Shown here piece after piece: positions 1 through 7,371 of a stretch of DNA of 40,235 bases; within the stretch, counting starts at the first letter, position 1, and every line of letters begins with the position of its first letter. The notes under the pieces were generated by a model. That model saw only the letters and a program-made list of their open reading frames with translations, did no database searches and was not told the DNA's origin. Origin of the DNA: an uncultured Clostridia bacterium (lineage in GTDB: Bacteria > Bacillota > Clostridia > Christensenellales > UBA1242); assembly GCA_947062475.1 (NCBI GenBank), contig CAMSQA010000011.1, positions 1 to 40,235 of the forward strand. Reading direction: 5' to 3'. A program made the translations under genes and the position numbers.

Positions 1-868
1 CTTGAGCCCTGTTGACCTTTTCAACACTTGCAAGCCTTGTGTCTTGAGTGACATCGTTGGCTTCAAGGGTTTCAATTTTTGTGTTTTGTGCTGTGTCACT
101 TGTTTCAAGAGCTGAAATAGAAGTCGAGTGAGACGAAGTCAGTGTTTCAAGACTGTTTAGACGAGTGTTATGTTGTGCAAGCTGTGATGTATGAAAGTTG
201 TCATTTGTGATAAAACCTACAAACGAATCAGTCATCTCTTCCATATTGCTGTCGGTAGTAGCCAGCCAAGCTTGTGTTTCATCTATTGATGACTGGAAGT
301 TTTCCAAGAGAGATGCTTGAGTATTTGATTTGGTCTCAAGTTCTGAAAGACTTGCAGTGTGAGAATCAATAGTTGTTTCAAGATTGTTTAGACGTGTATT
401 ATGTTTTCCAAGTTCGGCTGTGTGAAAGTTGTCGTTTGTAATGAATCCTACAAATGAATCGGTCATCTGTTCCATATTACTGTCGGTAGTAGCCAGCCAT
501 GTTTTGGTAGCATTTATTTCAGTTTCAATAGAATCCATCTTATCATTTATGCTGCTTATATTTGTTTGAAGTAAAGTAATATCACTTTGTGCCAGTTCAC
601 TCTTATTTTGAAGAGTGCTTATCAAAGTAGTCAAACTTGTCAAAGAAGTTAAAATGTCTGCTATTTCTTCATCATTCTCTGAAAGCGAACTTCCCAGCTG
701 TGAAATAGTGGATTGAATACTTTTGATTTGATTTAAAATTTCGTCAAAATTTGTTCCGCTTTCGCCTGTAAGCGTGTTAATTTTTTCATTTAAAGCTGGC
801 AGGCTTTGTGTTTTTATATACCAGACCTCTCTTTTAAGCTGTTCTAATTCATGTTTATTGTTTGCCAT
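1..868 (-). CDS. Repeat-containing coiled-coil protein, partial (3' end beyond window)
   Basis: The open frame starts at the ATG at 868 and runs off the left edge, so about 289 N-terminal residues are visible and the C-terminus is missing. An AGGAG ribosome binding site lies at 876-880. The product starts MANNKHELEQLKREVWYIK and is rich in Gln, Asn, Ser, Thr, Leu and Ile with heptad-like spacing, so it is probably a long coiled coil or fibre. A block of about 40 residues beginning WLATTDSNMEQMTDSFVGF occurs twice, encoded around 429-507 and again around 197-275. No signal peptide or membrane segment is visible in this part. Function is not recognised. A fibre-like surface or tail-type structural protein is the simplest guess, suggested by the neighbouring surface genes but not shown. 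Confidence 0.8.
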   Translation of the reverse strand, partial: MANNKHELEQLKREVWYIKTQSLPALNEKINTLTGESGTNFDEILNQIKSIQSTISQLGSSLSENDEEIADILTSLTSLTTLISTLQNKSELAQSDITLLQTNISSINDKMDSIETEINATKTWLATTDSNMEQMTDSFVGFITNDNFHTAELGKHNTRLNNLETTIDSHTASLSELETKSNTQASLLENFQSSIDETQAWLATTDSNMEEMTDSFVGFITNDNFHTSQLAQHNTRLNSLETLTSSHSTSISALETSDTAQNTKIETLEANDVTQDTRLASVEKVNRAQ

Positions 869-889
869 AAAAAATCTCCTTTTGAAAAG

Positions 890-919
890 ATTTTACTTTT
901 CGCAAGGAGAGAAAATCAA
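890..919 (-). promoter_or_regulatory. Putative promoter of the coiled-coil gene
   Basis: Read on the minus strand, TTGATT (914-919) and TAAAAT (890-895) are separated by 18 bases, a reasonable sigma-70/SigA-type promoter. The -10 box overlaps a short inverted repeat (871-877 with 888-894) that encloses the ribosome binding site. Confidence 0.45.
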
Positions 920-960
920 GATTGACTGACAAATATTTTTATTTTCAATTAGAAATTGTT

Positions 961-1605
961 TTAAACATATTGTTTTTGTTTCTTTTTATTATTTTTCTTT
1001 TTGATAAAAACTAGTGAAAGAATTATAGTTACCGCTGCAACAATAATAGAAATACCAGCGATTAAAAGACCATTTATTCCGTCAGGCTTGATATTTTCAG
1101 TTTTGATATAGCCGAAGTATGGGGCATTGTCATCTAATAAAACCTGAATAGCTGTATATTCTCCCTTTTTGAAACCTTCATAGATAAATACTCTAGTATT
1201 TTTTTTAAGAATAACTTTTTCCTTCAAGTCATTATCATACAACATTGCATTGCGTCTAAGTTTTCCATTAAAAACAGGATAAATATTTTGAGCTTTATTT
1301 TGTGAAAGATAATACTTATAAACGTATTTGTTTCCTTCAAATTCAATATTGTCGCAATCAATTAAAGCAAAATCTCCTTCTTCTTCAAGAATTGTCACAT
1401 TATCTCCATGATTTAGATAGACAGCTTTGCCATCTATTTCAATCTTTTTTGAAAAGTCCTTTTCATAATAGACATAGCATTTTGAAGCGATAATAATTGC
1501 CGAACTGTCAGTTGTTTGATTATCTGCTAGAGATGTAAAAAGACTATTGCCAGACATGGCAATAAATGAAATTAATATAAACATTATAGCAATCAATTTT
1601 TTCAC
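961..1605 (-). CDS. Exported, C-terminally membrane-anchored protein with SH3-like segments
   Basis: A 214-residue protein. It begins with a Sec signal peptide (residues 1 to about 27, MKKLIAIMFILISFIAM, then a polar region). It ends with a single hydrophobic helix at about 177-200 followed by a Lys/Asn-rich tail, the pattern of a protein anchored with its bulk outside the cell. The middle holds two short beta-rich stretches with spacing resembling bacterial SH3 repeats (around VYLNHGDNVTILEEEGDFAL and VILKKNTRVFIYEGF). That resemblance is weak and could be chance. No catalytic motif is seen. It follows, on the same strand, the 143-residue membrane protein and precedes the coiled-coil gene, so the three may form a surface-related unit. 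Confidence 0.75.
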   Translation of the reverse strand: MKKLIAIMFILISFIAMSGNSLFTSLADNQTTDSSAIIIASKCYVYYEKDFSKKIEIDGKAVYLNHGDNVTILEEEGDFALIDCDNIEFEGNKYVYKYYLSQNKAQNIYPVFNGKLRRNAMLYDNDLKEKVILKKNTRVFIYEGFKKGEYTAIQVLLDDNAPYFGYIKTENIKPDGINGLLIAGISIIVAAVTIILSLVFIKKKNNKKKQKQYV

Positions 1606-1673
1606 AATTTTATTATCTTTGTTTTTGATAGTTTTGTCAAGGTTTTAAATAAAATTAAAAAAAAGACTGAATA

Positions 1674-2105
1674 TTATTCAACCTTTTCATTGTCATTTTT
1701 TTCTGTTTGATTTGTTTCAACAGATTCTTGCGATTTTTTTTCTACTTTATCTTTCTTTATTGATTTAGCAATTTCTTTTATTTTTATTTCCTTAAAACTA
1801 TCTTTAAGGCCATCAATTTTTGTTTTGTTTTTAGGAAGAAGCATATCTCCAATTCTTGTAAGAACAGAGCCTACTATGATTAAAATTAAGAATGGAACTG
1901 CGACAATCCATGCGATGAAAGCATCGTCTGTTTTGAATTTGAAGAAAAGCACTAAGAAGGTGATGAAGGATGCTAAAAAGCCAGCAAGTCCAATTGCAAG
2001 AGCAAGCCCGCCAAAAAGTTGAAATAAAAATTTGACTCTTTTTGCATTCTTTTCATTTCCGCTTTCAATAAGTTTGTCGTTGATTTTTTTAATATAGTTT
2101 TCCAT
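1674..2105 (-). CDS. Small membrane protein with two transmembrane helices
   Basis: A 143-residue protein of unrecognised family. The ATG at 2105 has a GAGGG ribosome binding site just upstream. Two hydrophobic helices are predicted by eye at about residues 27-56 and 62-85. They are followed by a highly charged C-terminal tail rich in Lys, Glu and Asn from about residue 92 onward, probably cytoplasmic. There is no signal-peptide cleavage site. It lies upstream of the anchored exported protein on the same strand with 68 bases between them, so co-transcription is possible. No enzyme motif is visible. Confidence 0.7.
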   Translation of the reverse strand: MENYIKKINDKLIESGNEKNAKRVKFLFQLFGGLALAIGLAGFLASFITFLVLFFKFKTDDAFIAWIVAVPFLILIIVGSVLTRIGDMLLPKNKTKIDGLKDSFKEIKIKEIAKSIKKDKVEKKSQESVETNQTEKNDNEKVE

Positions 2106-2205
2106 GTTCCCTCATATATATATTTCAAATCCAAATTTAATATATCATATTTAAATGATTATTTCAATAGTTAAGTTTAAATTTTAATAAAAATACTAAA
2201 AACTC

Positions 2206-2234
2206 TTGCAATTTTTTTTTAAATAGTATACAAT
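2206..2234 (+). promoter_or_regulatory. Promoter of tRNA-Leu
   Basis: TTGCAA (2206-2211) and TACAAT (2229-2234) are separated by 17 bases and lie 17 bases before the tRNA. The spacer contains a T10 run. Confidence 0.6.
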
Positions 2235-2251
2235 TTAATAGGTTTCTATAA

Positions 2252-2333
2252 GCGGATATGGCGGAATGGCAGACGCGCTGGATTTAGGTTCCAGTCCGAA
2301 AGGGTGCAGGTTCAAGTCCTGTTATCCGCACCA
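2252..2333 (+). tRNA. tRNA-Leu (anticodon UAG), CCA encoded
   Basis: The acceptor stem GCGGATA (2252-2258) pairs with TATCCGC (2323-2329), followed by discriminator A and an encoded CCA (2331-2333). The anticodon stem CTGGA/TCCAG encloses the loop TTTAGGT, giving anticodon TAG. The T arm GCAGG-TTCAAGT-CCTGT is canonical. The G-rich variable arm and the D-arm spacing fit a class II leucine tRNA of the short kind. Confidence 0.96.
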
Positions 2334-2342
2334 AAATTTTTT

Positions 2343-2372
2343 ATAAAAATTAGTCAAAAAATTTTTATTTTA
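2343..2372 (+). terminator. AT-rich hairpin after tRNA-Leu
   Basis: ATAAAAATT (2343-2351) and AATTTTTAT (2360-2368) form a 9-bp all-AT stem followed by more T. It is weak in GC but well placed to end the tRNA transcript. Confidence 0.45.
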
Positions 2373-2445
2373 TGTTAAACTGGTTTTGCGGACATAATTT
2401 TATAAAAATTGCAAAAGTTATGATAATGTATTTTAAGGATTAATT

Positions 2446-3072
2446 ATGGAAAAACAAGTTTATTTTTTTGATTTTGACAATACTATTGTTGATTCTTTAG
2501 ATTTATGGTATGATGTAATGGACAACAAAACTTTTGTTGACTTTGGTTTGCAGCCAAGCAATGATTTTGCTAAATTTAGACAAGGCAAAAGTAATATGGA
2601 AATTGCACAGATTTTTGTAGAATTAAATCATTTAAATATTGATCCAAAAGAAGTGATAAAACGTTGGAATTTTCATATGAAAGAAAATTATATAAAAAAC
2701 ATCCAGCTTATAAGCGGTGCAAAAGAGTTTTTGTTGAAATTAAAAGATGAGGGAAAAAGACTTGCAATTCTTTCTGCAACTGACGAAGATGTGCTTAGAG
2801 TGGCATTAAAGCATTTTGATATTGACATTTTTGAAAATATTTTCACAGAGGAAAATATAAATTTGCCAAAGCATAACCCAAAGTTTTATCAGGTTTGTCT
2901 TGAAAAATTTGGAGTCAAGAATGATGACGTCGTTTTATATGAAGATTCTTTTGTCGCACTTAAAAGTGCAACGAGCATTGGGATTGAATGTGTTGCTTTA
3001 AAAAACAAATATAATCAAAAAAATTTATCGCAGTTGCTACAGATGTGTAGCAGTATAATTGAAAGATATTGA
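2446..3072 (+). CDS. HAD-family phosphatase
   Basis: A 208-residue haloacid-dehalogenase-superfamily hydrolase. Motif I is DFDNT (nucleophile D9, acid/base D11), motif II is the Ser of LSAT (S110), the motif III Lys is near K146, and motif IV is the ED pair at 166-167. The cap inserted between motifs I and II is helical (about residues 20-85), as in the beta-phosphoglucomutase/phosphoglycolate phosphatase branch (HAD subfamily IA). The substrate cannot be predicted from sequence; a small phosphorylated metabolite is likely. An AAGGA ribosome binding site at 2435-2439 supports the ATG at 2446. It lies alone between the tRNA and the next promoter. Confidence 0.88.
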   Translation: MEKQVYFFDFDNTIVDSLDLWYDVMDNKTFVDFGLQPSNDFAKFRQGKSNMEIAQIFVELNHLNIDPKEVIKRWNFHMKENYIKNIQLISGAKEFLLKLKDEGKRLAILSATDEDVLRVALKHFDIDIFENIFTEENINLPKHNPKFYQVCLEKFGVKNDDVVLYEDSFVALKSATSIGIECVALKNKYNQKNLSQLLQMCSSIIERY

Positions 3073-3125
3073 TTTTTATAAATTCATTTGAGCCGAATTG
3101 ATTTTGCAGATTCTTAATAATTTTT

Positions 3126-3201
3126 GATAGAAAACTATCTTATCTATTTTTATTATTAAATCATAAAAAACTTGATAGAAAAATTTACTTTCAAGTTTTT
3201 T
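3126..3201 (+). terminator. Hairpins after the HAD gene
   Basis: GATAG (3126-3130) and CTATC (3135-3139) form a small hairpin. Further on, AAAAAACTTGA (3165-3175) pairs with TCAAGTTTTTT (3191-3201) in an 11-bp stem ending in T, typical of an intrinsic terminator. The rest of the 275-base gap holds only the promoter of the next gene. Confidence 0.6.
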
Positions 3202-3292
3202 TAAACATTTTTTTCTTAAAACAATATCTTTGATCATGTTTAAATAAGCTTGAAGTTTTTTAATTTATTATTGCAAATATTAACTATATATG

Positions 3293-3321
3293 TTGACAAA
3301 AGGCTTAAGATGTGTTATTAT
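3293..3321 (+). promoter_or_regulatory. Near-consensus promoter
   Basis: TTGACA (3293-3298), a 17-base spacer and TATTAT (3316-3321), 26 bases before the deoxyribosyltransferase-like gene. Confidence 0.8.
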
Positions 3322-3347
3322 CATATTAATAATATTAGGAAGGGTTT

Positions 3348-3785
3348 ATGAATATTTATTTGGCGGGTCCCTTTTTCAATACTAAAGAAAGGGAAAATAT
3401 AGAAAAGGCGAGAGATATATTAAGAGAAAAAGGTCTAGCGGTTTTTGTTCCTATGGAACATGTGATTGCAAATGCTTGGGAATTATCAAATGAAGAATGG
3501 GGGAGAAAGGTATTTGATATGGATAAAGAAGCCATTTACGATTGTGATGTGATGGTAGCTTTGTATTATGGACTTTATAGTGATAGTGGAACTGCTTGGG
3601 AAATAGGGTTTGCAAACTCTTTAAATAAAAAAATCATAATTGTTCACTGTGATGTTGTCCAAGAAAGTAGCCTCATGGTAGTAAATGGTTCTTCAGTCAA
3701 TATACCTTCTATTGATGATTTAAAAAATATAAATTTTAATAATATTGGACAGCAAAGGTTTTTGACTCATACAACTCAAAAATAA
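3348..3785 (+). CDS. Nucleoside 2-deoxyribosyltransferase-like protein
   Basis: A 145-residue protein with the hallmarks of the nucleoside 2-deoxyribosyltransferase fold. These are the N-terminal YLAGPFF strand-loop, a DCD motif (D65, D67), and SGTAWEIG containing the probable catalytic Glu (E85). Family members transfer the deoxyribose of one nucleoside to another base, or hydrolyse deoxynucleotides, in nucleoside salvage. Which reaction this one performs is not determined. Length fits the family (about 140-160). A GGAAGGG ribosome binding site and a strong promoter precede the ATG, and a terminator follows immediately, so it is a single-gene unit. Confidence 0.88.
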   Translation: MNIYLAGPFFNTKERENIEKARDILREKGLAVFVPMEHVIANAWELSNEEWGRKVFDMDKEAIYDCDVMVALYYGLYSDSGTAWEIGFANSLNKKIIIVHCDVVQESSLMVVNGSSVNIPSIDDLKNINFNNIGQQRFLTHTTQK

Positions 3786-3817
3786 AAAGATATGCAATAG
3801 GACATATCTTTTTTTAT
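3785..3817. terminator. Bidirectional terminator between convergent genes
   Basis: AAAGATATG (3786-3794) pairs with CATATCTTT (3803-3811), with an A-rich left flank and a T-rich right flank. It can therefore terminate both the plus-strand gene ending at 3785 and the minus-strand gene ending at 3818. Confidence 0.85.
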
Positions 3818-4504
3818 TTACTGAGAAGTTTCATCTTGTGTTTTTACTGACTCTTTATCATTCTTTAAATTTCTCTTTTTGTTGTGTTTCTTCACAAAAT
3901 GCACAATAAATTTTATAATTATCATTACGATGAACAATGCAAAGAATATATAGAGAATAATATTAGTTGAATTTGGAAAAATTATACAAACAAAGGTTAC
4001 TATTAGTCCGCAAATAAAGTTTCCAAGCACAACAGATATGCAAATTTGCCAAAAATCAAGACCAAGTAGCACTGCAAAACATGTTCCACTCCATACTCCA
4101 GTAAGAGGAACAGGAAATGCAACAAATAATAAAACATAAAACATTTTTATTAAGATGTTTTTGATTGAGCCAGTTTGTTTGTGTGCTTTTATAAATGAAG
4201 TTGTATTTCTTATATCATCTGTGAAAAACTTAATTATGTTATGAAAAAATTTATATTTATCAAGCTTTCTTATGATAGGTCTGAAAATTATCACAATAAA
4301 TGGTAAAACCATAGTGCTGCCCAAAAAGGAGATTCCAAGCGCCGTCCATGACGAAAGAGCATTTTCGCCCCAGAAAGAGTGGCTCATGCCGAAAGGGATT
4401 GCTCCTTTAAGCTCAAACACAGGAATTAAAGATAGCAAAAAAGTGGCAAGCAAAACATTGCCTCCAAACATATCTACAAATAATTGTGATAACATTTGTG
4501 TCAT
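3818..4504 (-). CDS. Small multidrug-export-type membrane protein (PF06695-like)
   Basis: A membrane protein of 228 residues. The signature LIPVFELKGAIPFG near the N-terminus is characteristic of the Sm_multidrug_ex family (COG2426), whose true substrates are poorly known. About five to six hydrophobic helices follow, then a charged Lys/Asn/Glu tail of about 30 residues. I place the start at the ATG at 4504, not at an upstream TTG at 4522, because AAAGGA sits six bases before the ATG. It follows the polymerase-like gene on the same strand with ten bases between them, so the two are probably co-transcribed. Its position in a polysaccharide locus could be incidental. Confidence 0.82.
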   Translation of the reverse strand: MTQMLSQLFVDMFGGNVLLATFLLSLIPVFELKGAIPFGMSHSFWGENALSSWTALGISFLGSTMVLPFIVIIFRPIIRKLDKYKFFHNIIKFFTDDIRNTTSFIKAHKQTGSIKNILIKMFYVLLFVAFPVPLTGVWSGTCFAVLLGLDFWQICISVVLGNFICGLIVTFVCIIFPNSTNIILYIFFALFIVMIIIKFIVHFVKKHNKKRNLKNDKESVKTQDETSQ

Positions 4505-4514
4505 AAAAATTCCT

Positions 4515-5777
4515 TTAATCAAAAATGTAAAAAATCAAATCTTCCACAATAAAAATCAGAGTCAATGTCATGATAGGCACAAAGATTGCCCAGTGTGGTT
4601 TTGTATTTTTATTTTTAAAATATTCTCTAAAAATAAAAAACAATGCTTGTGCCAATATGATTGTTCCCACTATGCCAAGTTGATAAATTATTGCAATATA
4701 ACCATTATGTGGGCTAAGAAGATTAATCGAAGGGGCACCCAATCCTCTGCCAAAAAATAAAACTAGAGGGTTGTGGAAAATATATTGAAGATATTGTGTC
4801 CAAATATCAATTCTGCCAGTTGTCAGTTTGTTTAAAAAATCTTTTAAGCTTTGACATTCATTCAATTGTCCTATAAATCGATGAGTTATGTTTGAGATAA
4901 CATTCGGGAAAAAAACGCATAATAAAAGTGCTAATGTGAGGACAGCGCATAATATAAGTGTTGTTTTTCCAGCATTTTGCGTAAAGCACCATATAAGCAA
5001 GATTGAAACTAATAAAACAAAAATTATATAATAGGTCTTTGAGAATGTCAAAAGTCCTAAAAAGGAAATAGCAACAAACAGAAAAAGATTTTCCTTATTT
5101 CCTTTTTTGCTTATTATAAAATAAACAAGAAGTGACATTACAACTTCACAAAACATCGCAAACACGTTTGGATGAATAAACAGTGCCATAAAACGTGTAA
5201 TGTTGTTTGGAAGAGGAAGGATAATCATATAACTTTTTAGATAGGGTGAAAATAGATAGGTGAGGCTATAAAGACTTGCAAGTAATAGACTGGCACATAT
5301 AAGCTTAATATTAAAATGTCCTTTAAAAATCTGTGGTTTATGAATAATCATTAAAATAACGATAAATATTGACAAAAATATAAAAATTTTAATAAATTTA
5401 TTTAAATTATAATCGCCAATCGGCATAATACAATATAATATCAAAGTTGAAATGGAAATAATTAATGTCCAACTTATTTTATGCTTTTCTTTAAAGAAGA
5501 AAAAATAATAGAATTTTAAAATAAATATTAAACCGCATCCTAAAAATAAAAAGACACTTGTATAAACCTTTAAAAAGCAAAATGGCAATGAAAAAATCAA
5601 GTAACTAAATCCATTTTCAAGGCTATCAAAGATTATCATAATTGCAAGGATAGGAAAGACAATATACATCATATCTCCCCAAAAACAATGTGCGAAAAAC
5701 AACAATGATAGAAAAAGTAAGTTACAAATTAAACATTTTTTTAAATAGAATTGCAAAATTGGCTTGATTTTTGACAT
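4515..5777 (-). CDS. O-antigen ligase / polysaccharide polymerase-like membrane protein
   Basis: A 420-residue polytopic membrane protein with roughly ten to twelve hydrophobic helices. A C-terminal segment (GRGLGAPSINLLSPHNGYI, His at residue 357) matches the conserved His-containing loop of the Wzy_C/O-antigen ligase family (PF04932), whose members join or polymerise undecaprenyl-linked glycans outside the membrane. In a monoderm, a role as capsule or exopolysaccharide polymerase, or as a cell-wall glycan ligase, is more likely than lipopolysaccharide ligation. It lies downstream of the phosphoglycosyl transferase on the same strand, consistent with one pathway. The ribosome binding site is weak (AGAAGA). 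The glycan is unknown. Confidence 0.82.
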   Translation of the reverse strand: MSKIKPILQFYLKKCLICNLLFLSLLFFAHCFWGDMMYIVFPILAIMIIFDSLENGFSYLIFSLPFCFLKVYTSVFLFLGCGLIFILKFYYFFFFKEKHKISWTLIISISTLILYCIMPIGDYNLNKFIKIFIFLSIFIVILMIIHKPQIFKGHFNIKLICASLLLASLYSLTYLFSPYLKSYMIILPLPNNITRFMALFIHPNVFAMFCEVVMSLLVYFIISKKGNKENLFLFVAISFLGLLTFSKTYYIIFVLLVSILLIWCFTQNAGKTTLILCAVLTLALLLCVFFPNVISNITHRFIGQLNECQSLKDFLNKLTTGRIDIWTQYLQYIFHNPLVLFFGRGLGAPSINLLSPHNGYIAIIYQLGIVGTIILAQALFFIFREYFKNKNTKPHWAIFVPIMTLTLIFIVEDLIFYIFD

Positions 5778-5848
5778 TTTTGGTCTTCTTTTTTGTATTT
5801 TTAAAAATTCTTTTGTTTTGTAATTGATTTTTTAGTTTTAAATTAAAC

Positions 5849-6598
5849 TCAAGAGTGAAGTTCTTTTTGGAAGTCAACTCTTCCTTTGTTTTTTATTATG
5901 TCATCAGCTTTTAAAAGCCCGAGAGAATATTGTTTTGCATTTATAATATTTTTATTGAAAAGATAATCTGCATAATAGTATTCACGTTTGCTTGATTTTG
6001 CACCTTCTGCAGATGCTTCAGATTTAAATAATATAGCGATAGTTTTGAAAATTATCTTCAAATCCTTCCAAAAAGTGATTTTTTCTGAATATTTAAGATC
6101 TTCTTCAAATATCTTTTCCCAACTTGCCTGACTTCTTCCACCAGAAACTTGAGAAGCACCAGTAAGTCCAGGACGTTTGCTGTATGCGGACAAAACTTTG
6201 TCATCAAAAAATATCATGTCTTTAACAAGGCGGGGTCTTGGGCCAACGATACTCATGTCACCTTTCAATATATTGAAAAGTTGAGGTAGTTCGTCTATGC
6301 TTGTTTTTCTGATAAATTTACCAAATTTTGTTATTCTATCTTCATCAGCAAGCAAATTTCCAAACTCATCCGTTTTGTCAGACATGCTTCTAAATTTATA
6401 TAGTTTAAAAAGTTTGCCGTTTTTGCCTGGTCTATATTGTGCAAATATAGTTTTTCCACCAAGTGAAATTTTTGAGGCTATAAATACAACAAAAAATAAT
6501 GGTGCTAGCAAAATTAGCGCCAATAAAGATAACGTGAAATCAAGAAATCTTTTTATAAATCGCTCATATAGAGTTTGTTTTCTTTTTTTGCTTTTCAT
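5849..6598 (-). CDS. Phosphoglycosyl transferase (bacterial sugar transferase, WcaJ/PglC type)
   Basis: A 249-residue monotopic phosphoglycosyl transferase that loads the first sugar phosphate from a UDP-sugar onto undecaprenyl phosphate at the cytoplasmic membrane face. A hydrophobic re-entrant helix lies at about residues 18-42. It is followed by YRPGKNG, the KFRSM motif, the SIDELPQ motif with the catalytic Asp-Glu pair (D102, E103), and IVGPRP. It lacks the N-terminal membrane domain of full WcaJ/WbaP proteins, so it is the short PglC-like form. After the core come about 70 extra residues without recognisable motifs. The ATG at 6598 has GAGG six bases upstream, better than the upstream TTG at 6613. 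Sugar specificity is unknown. Confidence 0.93.
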   Translation of the reverse strand: MKSKKRKQTLYERFIKRFLDFTLSLLALILLAPLFFVVFIASKISLGGKTIFAQYRPGKNGKLFKLYKFRSMSDKTDEFGNLLADEDRITKFGKFIRKTSIDELPQLFNILKGDMSIVGPRPRLVKDMIFFDDKVLSAYSKRPGLTGASQVSGGRSQASWEKIFEEDLKYSEKITFWKDLKIIFKTIAILFKSEASAEGAKSSKREYYYADYLFNKNIINAKQYSLGLLKADDIIKNKGRVDFQKELHS

Positions 6599-6738
6599 TA
6601 ATATCCTCAGCAATTAAATGATAGCATATAAAGAATAATATGTCAAGAAAATGCTATTGAATTGACATTTTATATATTTTATTAAATTTTTTTTGATAAG
6701 CATAAAAAAGGAGACGAAATAAAAAGAAAATGTATTAA

Positions 6739-7164
6739 TTAATCATAATTTAAAGACTTTGAAAGCTTATCTATATTTAAATAATTCAGTTCGAAATTAT
6801 TTAATTCCATTTTTTTTATTTTTAGCTTTAAATTTTTAGCAATTTGCGTCAAATTTACTTCAATTTCATTCAATTTATCCTTTATTTCAAGTTTGCTGAG
6901 AGAAGATAATTGTTTGTTTAAAATATAATTGTTTAGCATCTGTTTGTCTAAAATGGCTAATGAGATATCAATTAGTCCTAGTTTAAACATTATTTTTTTA
7001 TAGGTTTGAAGCAATGAATTTGCATAATATTCAGTTTCTTTTATTTTTGAAATGTCATTAATGTCAAGATTTTTAGTGCTTAAACATAAGTCACAAAAGT
7101 TTTTTGCAGATAAAATCATTGAATAATCACCCATAATAGACATTTTAAAACTTTTGTTTCTCAT
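6739..7164 (-). CDS. Unrecognised small helical protein
   Basis: A 141-residue protein, Leu/Lys/Asn-rich and predicted to be largely alpha-helical, with a coiled-coil-like stretch at about residues 88-125. It has two Cys close together (FCDLCL) but no further zinc ligands, so no zinc site can be claimed. There is no signal peptide or membrane helix. The ATG at 7164 is preceded by GAGGA. It sits between the phosphoglycosyl transferase and the divergent glycosyltransferase, so a role linked to polysaccharide production is possible but only by position. I do not recognise the family. Confidence 0.6.
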   Translation of the reverse strand: MRNKSFKMSIMGDYSMILSAKNFCDLCLSTKNLDINDISKIKETEYYANSLLQTYKKIMFKLGLIDISLAILDKQMLNNYILNKQLSSLSKLEIKDKLNEIEVNLTQIAKNLKLKIKKMELNNFELNYLNIDKLSKSLNYD

Positions 7165-7289
7165 ATTTTCCTCGCATATTATATTGTATTTATTTTACGA
7201 GAAGATTGTTTAAGAAATTATGTAATTTTTCAACGAAAACTGTCGTTTTTTTGAGCAATCAAAGCTTTTAATTGGTAAAACTAATTTCT

Positions 7290-7311
7290 TTATTATTTTT
7301 AATAATAAAAA
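7290..7311. other. AT-rich palindrome in the divergent intergenic region
   Basis: TTTATTATT and AATAATAAA form a perfect 9-bp inverted repeat with almost no loop, between the two divergent halves of the polysaccharide locus. It may be an operator or only part of an AT-rich region. Confidence 0.3.
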
Positions 7312-7371
7312 AGCAAAAAAGGTTGTTTTGTTGGCAAAAATATGATATCATTGTTTTACTTGGGGGATTGC

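Noticed and set aside
7342..7371. Upstream ATG as start of the GT4 gene
   Set aside because: No ribosome binding site before 7342, and the extra ten residues are hydrophobic and outside the family start; GGGGGA supports 7372.
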